This document shows, piece after piece, positions 35,614 through 45,391 of a DNA stretch of 64,000 nt; the stretch's first letter is position 1; each line of letters starts with the position of its first letter. A model generated the notes under the pieces. The model was given only the letters and a program-made list of their open reading frames with translations. It did not search any database and was not told the DNA's origin. Made by a program: the position numbers and the translations under genes. The DNA comes from Triticum aestivum (lineage: Eukaryota; Streptophyta; Magnoliopsida; Poales; Poaceae), in NCBI RefSeq assembly GCF_018294505.1, contig NC_057809.1:140838979-140902978 (forward strand). Direction: 5' to 3'.

Positions 35614-36423
35614 ATGGCTAGTCCTTTATCTACTCCTTTGTCTGTCGACAATGAAGTTCTTAATTTTAAACAAAGGGAGGGAGAAAATCTGAAAGATGCT
35701 TGGTACAGAATTTGCAATGCGCAAAATAGATCTACTAGGAAGAAATCTACTTCCATTCTTCTTCGCAATTTTTATGTAGGCATCACTCTTTGGAATAGAT
35801 ATATTCTTGATACCATTACCAGAGGAAATTTCTTGGGTAGCCATACTTTTGATTCTTATAATGCCATGATAGATTTGTTTGGCCCACCACCTCTTTTGGT
35901 TAATGGAACTATTTTAACTTTGGAACACGTGATACAACGGCTTGAAATTATTGAAAATAAAGTTGCAACCGTAGAGTTGATTGAAAATTTGGATAGAATG
36001 ATCCATTACCAAATTACCCAATACGGATCTAAGGAAGGAGTTGCTCTTAATTTTTTTAAAGAAAAGGAACCTATGGTTAATGAAAAGATAGATCAAGATT
36101 CCACTAGAATTGATAAAGTTGAGGATATTATTACCAACCTAGGGTCTGCCTTTTCTTCCATTAAAAATACTCCTTCTAATGCTAATATTTCCAAATTTAT
36201 GTATGTTCCTAAAAATAAGGGTGAAACTTCTAGTAAAGGAAATGCGGACCTCAAATCCATAAGTCTTCACCCCAACTTTCTCACTATTCTTAAGGAACCT
36301 TTTGCTACAAATGATTTTCTCGATTTCGTGCCTAGGAGTTTGATAATTAATAAAAAGAAAGAAACTCCTAGGAGTTATAGGTGTCTTATTGAAGAATTGC
36401 CTACCAAAGATGGCAATACCTAG
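35614..36423 (+). CDS. Intact gag-like ORF of element B
   Basis: The ATG at 35614 (MASPLSTPLSVDNEV) gives 269 residues to a TAG at 36421-36423. The same frame is open further upstream into C-derived sequence, but the matching leader in A1 places the start here. Residues of about 30-95 carry the gag pattern: ENLKDAWYRI, RNFYVGITLWNRYILDT and GNFLGSHTFDSY. The rest is hydrophilic, with a lysine-rich C-terminal third and no zinc knuckle. No stop or frameshift is seen, unlike the homologous ORF in A1 (7490-8087). It presumably forms the nucleocapsid-like particle, with enzymes supplied in trans. The next conserved block is at 36442. Confidence 0.75.
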   Translation: MASPLSTPLSVDNEVLNFKQREGENLKDAWYRICNAQNRSTRKKSTSILLRNFYVGITLWNRYILDTITRGNFLGSHTFDSYNAMIDLFGPPPLLVNGTILTLEHVIQRLEIIENKVATVELIENLDRMIHYQITQYGSKEGVALNFFKEKEPMVNEKIDQDSTRIDKVEDIITNLGSAFSSIKNTPSNANISKFMYVPKNKGETSSKGNADLKSISLHPNFLTILKEPFATNDFLDFVPRSLIINKKKETPRSYRCLIEELPTKDGNT

Positions 36424-36441
36424 ATCTATCCTCGCTTTTAA

Positions 36442-36490
36442 GCCTAGCTAGGGGCGTTAAACAATAGCGCTTGTTGGGAGGCAACCCAAT
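36442..36490 (+). other. Conserved structured element after the B gag stop
   Basis: gcctagctaggggcgttaaa continuing to cccaa is nearly identical to 8108-8154 in A1, including the ttggg/cccaa stem. Confidence 0.6.
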
Positions 36491-39250
36491 TTTATTTTTA
36501 TTCGTTGCTTTTTGTTCCTGTTTAGTAATAAATAATTTATCTAGACTCTTTTTTGGTTGTGTTTTTGTGCTTAATTAGTGTTTGTGCCAAGTAGAACCAT
36601 TGGGAAGACTCGGGGAAAGTCTTTTTGATCTTGCTGTAAAAATCAGAAACTTTAGCGCTTACGAAAATTGCTGTCATTTTTTACTGGAGAGTGCTATTTA
36701 GTTAATTAGTTTTTAAGACGATTAATATGTAAATTCCTCACGTCCAGCAATTTATTTTAGAAGTTTTGGGGTTTCATAAGTATTCGAAACCTATAGATTA
36801 CTACAGACTGTTCTGTTTTTGACAGATTCTGTTTTTCGTGTGTTGTTTGCTTATTTTGATGAATCTATGGCTAGTAATAGAGTTTATGAACCATAGAAAA
36901 GTTGGAATACAGTAGGTTTAACACCAATATAAATAAAGAATGAGTTCATTACAGTACCTTGAAGTGGTAGTTTTTTTTCTTTTACTAACGGAGCTCACGG
37001 AGATTTTCTTTTAAGTTTTGTGTTGTGAAGTTTTCAAGTTTTGGGTAAAGATTTGATGGATTATGGAACAAGGAGTGGAAAGAGCCTAATATTGGGGATG
37101 CCCAAGGCACCCCAAGGTAAAATCCAAGGACAACCAAAATCCTAAGCTTGGTGATACCCCGGAAGGCATCCCCTCTTTCGTCTTCGTCCATCGGTAACGT
37201 TACTTGGAGCTATATTTTTATTCGCCACATGATATGTGTTTTTCTTGGAGCGTCTTGTTTGATTTTGAGTCTTTTCTTTTTAGTTTACCACAATCATACC
37301 TTCTGTACACACCATTTGGGAGAGACACACATGAATTGGAATTTATTAGAATACTCTATGTGCTTTACTTATATCTTTTGAGTTGGATAATTTTTGCTCT
37401 AGTGCTTCGCTTATATCTTTTAGAGCATGGCGGTGGTTCTATTTTATAGAAATAATTGATCTCTCATGCTTAACTTATATCATTTTGAGAGTCCTTTAGA
37501 ACAGCATGGTAATTCACTTTGGTTATAAATTTTAAATGCTAAGAGAAGTTGGATGCTTGATAGATTGTTTTGAGATATAAAGGTGGTAATATTAGAGGTG
37601 TGCTAGTTGAGTAATTGTGAAATTGATGAATACATGTGTTGAAGTTGGCAAGTCCCGTAGCATGCACGTATGGTAAACGTTATGTGACAAATTTGAAGCA
37701 TGGGGTGTTCTTTGATTGCTTTCCATATGAGTGGCGGTCGGGGACGAGCGATGGTCTTTTCCTACCAATCTATCCCCCTAGGAGCATGCGCGTAATGCTT
37801 GGTTTTGATGACTTGTAGATTTTTGCAATAAGTATGTGAGTTCTTTATGACTAATGTTGAGTCCATGGATTATACGCACTCTCACCCTTCCATCATTGCC
37901 AGCCTCTTCGGTACCGTGCATCGCCCTTTCTCGCCTTAAGAGTTGGTGCAAACTTCGCCGGTGCATCCAAACCCCGTGATATGATACGCTCTATCACACA
38001 TAAGCCTCCTTATATCTTCCTCAAAACAGCCACCATACCTACCTATTATGGCATTTCCATAGCCATTCCGAGATATATTGCCATGCAACTTTCCATCGTT
38101 CCATTTATTATGACACGCATCATCATTGTCATATTGCTTTTCATGATCATGTAGTTGATATCGTATTTGTGGCAAGGCCACCATGCTTAATTTTTTATAC
38201 ATGTCACTCTTGACTCATCACAATCCCGGTACACCGTCGAAGGCATTCACATAGAGTCATATTTTGTTCTAAGTATTGAGTTGTAATTCTTGAGTTGTAA
38301 GAAAATAGAAGTGTGATGATCAACATTAGAGCATTGTCCCATGTGAGAAAAGGATGATGGAGACTATGATTCCCCCACAAGTCGGGATGTGACTCCGAAC
38401 GAAAAATAAAAAAAAGGCGAAAGAGGCCAAAGAAAAAAACAAAGAAGGCCCAAATAAAAAAAGAGAATGAGAGAAAAAGAGAGAAGGGACAATGTTACTA
38501 TCCTTTTTCCACACTTGTGCTTCAAAGTAGCACCATGATCTTCATGATAGAGAGTCTCTTATTTTGTCACTTTCATATACTAGTGGGAATTTTTCATTAT
38601 AGAACTTGGCTTGTATATTCCAGTTATGGGCTTCCTCAAATGCTCTAGGTCTTCGTGAGCAAGCGAGTTGGATGCACACCCACTTAGTTTCTTTGATGAG
38701 CTTTCATATATTTATAGCTCTAGTGCATCTGTTGCATGGCAATCCCTACTCCTTGCATTGACATCAATCGGTGGGCATCTCCATAGCCCATTGATTAGCC
38801 GCGTCAATGTGAGACTTTCTCCTTTTTTGTCTTCTCACACAACCTCACTCATCATATTCTATTCCACCCATAGTGCTATGCCCATGGCTCGTGCTCATAT
38901 ATTGCGTAAAAGTTGAAAGAGTTTGAAAAGGCTAAGTATGAAACAATTGCTTGGCTTGCCATTGGGGTTGTGCATGATGAGAGCATTTTGTGTGACGAAA
39001 ATGAAGCATGGCCAAACTATATGACTTTGTAGGGATAAGTTTTCGTTGGCTATGGTATTTGGATAAGACATAATTGCTTGATTATCATACTTGGAGTATT
39101 ACTATTTTTATCTCAACAATAAACTTTTATGTTGAATCTTTCGGATCTGAACATTCATGCCACAATAGAGAAGAATACATTGAAGAATATTCTAGAAAGC
39201 GTTCCACCTCAAAAATTCTGTTTTTATCATTTACCTACTCAGGACGAGCA
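36491..39250. other. Non-coding 3' interior of B
   Basis: Collinear with the non-coding interior of A1 (8155-10982), including the cttcacttatatc repeat region (37360-37490), the tcggggacgagcgatggtct block near 37738 and a purine-rich stretch near 38400-38490. No gene is seen. Confidence 0.7.
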
Positions 39251-39271
39251 GGAATTAAGCTTGGGGATGCT
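39251..39271 (+). other. Polypurine tract of B
   Basis: ggaattaagcttggggatgct lies directly before the 3' LTR of B. Confidence 0.75.
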
Positions 39272-40846
39272 TGATACGTCTCCAACGTATCTATAATTTT
39301 TTGATTGTTCCAAGCTATTATATTATTTGTTTTGAATGTTAGTGGGCTTTATTTTACACTTTTATATTATTTTTGGGACTAACTATTAACCCAAGGCTCA
39401 GTGCAAATTGTTGTTTTTTTGCCTATTTCAGTGTTTCGCAGAAAAGGAATATCAAACAGAGTCCAAACGGAATGAAACCTTCGGGAGCGTGAGTTTTGGA
39501 ACAGACGTGATCCAGAGGACTTGGAGTGGACGTCAATCAACCAACGAGGTGGACACTAGGTAGGGGGCAAGCCTACCCCCCCTAGGCGCGCCCTCCACCC
39601 TCGTGGGGCCCTCGTGGCTTAGCCGACCTACTTCTTCCTCCTATATATGTTCACATACCCTGAAAACATCTAGGAGCACCAGGAAACCCTATTTCCACCG
39701 CCGCAACCTTCTGTACCCAAGAGATCCCATCTTGGGACCTTTTCCGGAGCTCCGCCAGAGGGGGCATTAATCACGGAGGGCCTCTACATCAACTCCATGG
39801 CCCCTCCGATGATGTGTGAGTAGTTTACCTCAGACCTTTGGGTCCATAACTATTAGCTAGATGGCTTCTTCTCTCTCTTTGGATCTCAATACAAAGCTCT
39901 CCTCGATTCTCTTGGAGATCTATTCGATGTAACTCTTTTTGCGGTGTGTTTCTCGAGATCCGATGAATTGTGGGTTTATGATCAAGATTATCTATGAACA
40001 ATATTTGAATCTTCTCTGAATTCTTTTATGTATGATTGGTTATCTTTGCAAGTCTCTTCGAATTATCAGTTTGGTTTGGCCTACTAGATTGATCTTTCTT
40101 GCAATGGGAGAAGTGCTTAGCTTTGGGTTCAATCTTGTGGTGCTCGATCCCAGTGACAGAAAGGGAAATGACATGTATTGTATTGTTGCCATCGAGGATA
40201 AAAAGATGGGGTTTATATCATATTGCATGAGTTTATCCCTCTACATCATGTCATCTTGCTTAAAGCGTTACTCTGTTCTTATGAACTTAATACTCTAGAT
40301 GCATGCTGGATAGCGGTCGATGTGTGGAGTAATAGTAGTAGATGCAGGCAGGAGTCGGTCTACTTTTCACAGACGTGATGCCTATATACATGATCATACC
40401 TAGATATTCTCATTATTATTCGCTTTCTATCAATTGCTCGATAGTAATTTGTTCACCCACCGTAATACTTATGCTATCTTGAGAGAATCCACTAGTGAAA
40501 CCAATGGCCCCCGGGTCTATTCTCCATCATATAAGTTTCCAATCTATTTTATTTTGCAATCTTTACTTTCAATCTATATCATAAAAATACCAAAAATATT
40601 TATCTTATTATCATTATCTCTATCAAATGATCTCACTCTTGCAAGTGGCCGTGAAGGAATTGACAACCCCTTTATCACGTTGGTTGCGAGGTTCTTATTT
40701 GTTTGTGTAGGTACGAGGTGACTCGCGCGTCGTCTCCAACTGGATTGATACCTTGGTTCTGAAAAACTGAGGGAAATACTTACGATGCTTTGCTGCATCA
40801 TCCTTTCCTCTTCAAGGGAAAACCAATGCATGCTCAAGAGGTAGCA
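39272..40846 (+). repeat. 3' LTR of B
   Basis: It starts TGATACGTCTCCAACG and ends CAAGAGGTAGCA before GACTC. Confidence 0.92.
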
Positions 40847-41787
40847 GACTCCTATCGGGATTGTCGGCACATCGGGTGGCTTTGCTGGTCTTGTTTTACC
40901 ATTGTTGAAATGTCTTGTAACCGGGATTCCGAAACTGATCAGGTCTTTCTGGGGGAAGGAATATCCTTCGTTGACCGTGAGAGCTTGTGATGGGCTAAGT
41001 TGGGACACCCCTACAGGGTTTAAACTTTCGAAAGCCGTGCCCGCGGTTATGTGGTAGATGGGAATTTGTTAATGTCCGGTTGTAGAGAACTTGACACTTG
41101 ACTTAATTAAAATGTATCAACCGTGTGTGTAGCTATGATGGTCTCTTTTCGACGGAGTCCGGAAAGTGAACACGGTCTTATGTTATGCTTGAACGTAAGT
41201 AGTTTCAAGATCACTTCTTGATCACTTCTAGCTTCACGACCATTGCGTTGCTTCTCTTCTCGCTCTTATTTGCATATGTTATCCACCATATTTTCTTAGT
41301 GCTTCCTGCAGCTCCAACTCATTACCTCATCCTACACATAAGCTTAAATAGTCCTGATCTCACGGGTGTGAGATTGCTGAGTCCTCGTGACTCATAGATA
41401 CTTCCAAACAGTTGCAGGTGCCGATGATACCAGTGCAGGTGGCGCAACCGAGCTCAAGTGGGAGCTTGATGAAGATCTTGGTCATTGTTTTGTGTCTTTT
41501 CCGGATGATCAGTAGTGGTGCCTAGTTGGGACGATCGGGGATCTAGCATTTGGGGTTGTCTTCTTTTATTTTGGTTCCGTTGTCGGACCTTGATTGTACT
41601 CTGGATGATGTATGTTTAACTTGTTATTTGTGTGAAGTGGCGATTGTAAGCCAACTCTTTATCCCTTTCTTATTCAGTACATGGGATTGTGTGAAGATCA
41701 CCCCACTTGCGACTAAACCACCATGCGGTTATGCCTCTAAGTCGTGCCTCGACACATGGGACATATAGCCGCATCGTGGGTGTTACA
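40847..41787 (+). repeat. LTR fragment F, right piece
   Basis: The sequence is the reverse-complement counterpart of 61037-61990 (LTR N). It includes gggaatttgttaatgtccgg near 41064 and the end gtgttaca at 41787. It continues the piece at 14552-14592 after removal of B. No primer site follows, so it is the end of a 3' or solo LTR. Confidence 0.75.
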
Positions 41788-42633
41788 CTTAGCCCAGTGG
41801 GGAGTTGGTCGGAGTACCCGGGAGGGTGTCATGGCAATGGGAGGGTTTCGTCAGAATGCCATTGGTCCACCCGAATGGGATGACGAGGCCATGTATTCTG
41901 TGGTGTGGGTAAAGTGCACTAACTCTGTAGAGTGTATTTAATCTATCGATAGCTGCGTCCTCGGTTACGGACATAGCTCATGAGTAAGTGACACCATGGA
42001 TCAACATTAATAAATAATCTTGCACACTGAAAGTTTATTATTGGCACTAGATATGTGATGTTGAATATGATCATGATGGGAACCAAAGTGTTGGTTTCAT
42101 TTGTGATCCAGGTATGATTACCGCTTGGTTATGAGGTAACCCGTCTGGTAAGAGAGTCCGAGTGACTCGGTGCACAAGTTGATTTCACCGCATCAGTAGT
42201 ATGGTTTGCATTGCATTAACCTGATTAATTGTGATGATATTGTTTGCCATTATGCTTATGTTTGTTGTGAGCTTGCAAGTACATTCAATGTACTGACCTA
42301 GCATGTCATGCCAGATTTCAGGCAAGAGCTTCCCGCGTCTAGATCATGTCCACATTTGTGTCCCTATGCTATTGAATTCCACTTCGTCGTCGTTCCGCTG
42401 CCGCGTAGTTATCGTGATCGAGGCCCCTTCATGTTCATTAAATAATGTACATACTGTTTAGCCACACCGTGTGTGCTGCTTGGCCTCGCTACTTGATGTA
42501 ATATCAGACCTATGTTCCGCTAGCATCAATAAAGCGGTTGTTTTCTGTACCAAGTTGTTGTGTGTTGCCAGAAGACTTGATCTCTGGGCTGGCAATGCAA
42601 GGTAAACCGGTTGCTCTGAGCCGGGATGCCACA
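41788..42633 (+). repeat. 5' LTR of G, partial
   Basis: It ends ccgggatgccaca at 42633, six bases before the primer site. Its left part was apparently replaced or separated by F at 41787. Confidence 0.65.
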
Positions 42634-42638
42634 ACGCT

Positions 42639-42654
42639 TGGTATCAGAGCCATG
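42639..42654 (+). other. Initiator-Met primer binding site of G
   Basis: tggtatcagagccatg is a standard plant iMet primer site. Confidence 0.88.
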
Positions 42655-42800
42655 CTGACTGTAGGAAACGCTAGACCGTCAAGGTGCTAGATCAACGGTA
42701 GTTAGCTTAGTCTGAGTGCTGGTAGTAATAGAAATTGATTGTTGCATTGCATGCATTTTATTTGTTGTTATTACTAACCTGCTGATGATTGTGAGTGTAG

Positions 42801-45152
42801 ATGGCTCCAGTTCCGTTCATGTACCAGTCTGAGCTAGCCCCGTACACATTGCCGCACCTGCTTCAGAACATGTGCCGACGACTCTACCCAGAGGGTGCTG
42901 ATCCAGTGTATCATGTGTATCGGGAGCATCTGGCTGGTTCGCTATACGAGTACTACGCAGAGGTCACTATACACCACAGCTCACCCTCTGGCACTTACAC
43001 TCGTTCCTCTAAGGGTGGTTTCGCTTCCACGCCATCTCAGGCTATCCAGTTTGCTGCACTCGAGGCTCTTGTAGACTTGCGCTACAACGAGGTTCGCATG
43101 CAGACACACCCAGGTTTCTATTTCTACCTGTTTATGCACGAGAACGGGCGTATCCGCTTCCTTTTATTGATCCAGCGTACAATCGTCCTGCTAGCCACCT
43201 TTCTCGCTATATCACTGCCAGTTATCTCCTGATCTATGAGTTAGCCCGAGAGCTAACCCAAGCCCGGATAGCCCTTGCCGCGGCTCGAAATAGGAACCCT
43301 CCACCTACTATCGATTTCACTCTATTTGTTCCTCCAACCTCTGTTACTTCGGTTACTTCGGTGACCACTCAGGGTACCACGAACCGTTTGGCGGTGACCC
43401 CTCGCAGTGCCCCTGCTCCATGGGCTTCCCTTGTTGCTACTCCTGCAGCCCCTATGATTAGATCTCGTCCCGCACTTGCCCCTGAGGGAGTGTCCTCGAG
43501 GCAGCGCTGCCATGTGATACACCCATTTTGCATCTTTCTTTTATATCAATATTTATTGCATTATGGGTTGTTATTACACATTATGACACATTACTTATGC
43601 CTTTTCTCTCTTTTTCACAAGGTTTACATGAAGAGGGAGAATGCTGGTTGCTGGAATTCTGGGCTGGAAAGGGAGCAAATATTAGAGACCTATTCTGCAC
43701 AACTCCAAAAGTCCTGAAACTCCACGAAAGTTAGTTTTGGAATATATTAAAAATATTGGGCGAAGAAAGCACCAGAGGGAAGCCAGCCACCGTCCACGAG
43801 GGTGGGGGTGCACCCTACCCCCTGGGCGTGCCCCTGCCTCGTGGGCCACCTGGCAGGCCCCCGATGCACATCTTTTGCTATAAGGTGTCTTTTTCCCTGG
43901 AAAAAATAAGAAGCAAGCTTTTGGGACGAAGCACCGCCGTCTCGAGGCGGAACCTTGGCGGAACCAATCTAGGGCTCCGGCGGAGCTGTTCTGTCGAGGA
44001 AACATCCCTCCGGGAGGGGGAAATCGTCACCATCATCATCACCATCGATCCTCTCATCGGGAGGGGGTCAATCTCCATTAACATCTTCACCAGCACCATC
44101 TCCTCTCAAACCCTACTTCATCTCTTGTATCCGATCTTTGTCTCAAAACATCAGATTGGCACCTGTGGGTTGCTAGTAGTGTTGATTACTCCTTGTAGTT
44201 GATGCTAGTTGGTTTACTTGGTGGAAGATTATATGTTCAGATCCTTTATGCATGTTAATACCCCTCTGATTATGAACATGAATATGATTTGTGAGTAGTT
44301 ACGTTTGTTCCTGACGACATGGGAGAAGTCTTGCTATAAGTAGTCATGTGAATTTGGTATTCGTTCGATATTTTGATGAGATGTATGTTGTCTTTCCTCT
44401 AGTGGTGTTATGTGAATGTTGACTACATGACACTTCACCATTGTTTGGGCCTAGGGGAAGGCATTGGGAAGTAATGAGTAGATGATGGGTTGCTAGAGTG
44501 ACAGAAGGTTAAACCCTAGTTTATGCGTTGCTTCGTAAGGGGCTGATTTGGATCCATATGTTTCATGCTATGGTTAGGTTTACCTTAATTCTTCTTTCAT
44601 AGTTGCGGATGCTTGCGAAGGGGGTTAATCATAAGTGGGATGCTTGTCCAAGAAATGGCAGTACCCAAGCACCGGTCCACCCACATATCAAATTATCAAA
44701 GTAACAAACGCGAATCATATGAGCATGATGAAAAGTAGCTTGACGATAATTCCCATGTGTCCTCTGGAGCGCTTTCCTTTATATAAGAGTTTTTCCAGGC
44801 TTGTCCTTTGCTACAAAAAGGATTGGGCCACCTTTCTGCACCCTGTTTACTTTTATTACTTGCTACCCGTTACGAATTACCTTATCACAAAACTATCTGT
44901 TACCGATAATTTCAGTGCTTGTAGAGAATACCTTAGTGAAAACCGCTTGTCATTTCCTTATGCTCCTCGTTGGGTTTGACACTCTTACTTATCGAAAGGA
45001 CTAGATAGATCCCCTATACTTCTGGGTCATCACCGTGTCACTTTTAACCTGGAGGAATCCACTATCAGCTCAGGATCTGAGTCCAGCTCGGGAGAGGAGC
45101 CCGCCGCAGCGCCAGGTGAGCACTTGATCGATAGAGTACCGCAATTATCATG
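42801..45152 (+). pseudogene. Extra ORF upstream of gag in G, split by solo LTR I
   Basis: The ATG at 42801 (MAPVPFMYQSELAPYT) gives 143 residues before a frameshift near 43160 leads to an early stop at 43230-43232. The shifted frame continues to about 43512, with a helix-prone segment (YELARELTQARIALAA) and a Pro/Thr/Ser-rich tail. It is cut by solo LTR I, and about 120 bp of tail resumes after 45037. Residues 30-97 run YPEGADPVYHVYREH ... YYAEVTIHH ... SKGGFASTPSQAIQFAALEA. That recalls the alpha-beta-beta-beta-alpha order of a double-stranded RNA-binding domain. The likeness is by eye only and the function is unknown. Confidence 0.55.
43515..45032 (+). mobile_element. Solo LTR I
   Basis: 1518 bp from TGATACACCCATTTTG to CTGGGTCATCA. 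The flanks are CCATG (43510-43514) and CCGTG (45033-45037), a 5-bp duplication with one mismatch. No interior or second LTR is present, so recombination between two LTRs probably removed the rest. It interrupts the first ORF of G. Confidence 0.8.
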
Positions 45153-45391
45153 AGGTTGATGTACGGATGTAGTATTACGTGTCATGATGCTTAGTTTCAT
45201 GTATGTGGATAGTCGGATCCGTCATGATGTAATCTTTCATGTATGAGTCTATGTATAATTATGTTGGAACCTTTTCTATTTATTCGCCTTGATTTATTTT
45301 TGCTACTTTATTCTGGGTTTGTCGCTGGCTTTCATTCCCATTTTTGGATATTTCTCATCTCGGTTGCTTTATATTGGGAAAAAATAATAGG
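45153..45391 (+). other. Spacer between ORF1 and gag-pol of G
   Basis: AT-rich sequence with repeated atgatgta and catgtatg words. No gene is seen. Confidence 0.4.

Larger units (their letters stand above)
14593..40846 (+). mobile_element. LTR retrotransposon B, gag-only, carrying nested C and D
   Basis: The LTRs are at 14593-16139 and 39272-40846, both TGATACGTCTCCAACG...GTAGCA. The target duplication GACTC lies at 14588-14592 and 40847-40851. Removing B rejoins LTR fragment F. The primer site is at 16151 and the polypurine tract at 39251-39271. The interior is split at 16280/35567 by C. The only coding region is the gag ORF at 35614-36423. B is closely related to A1 and probably mobilised in trans. 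Confidence 0.93.
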
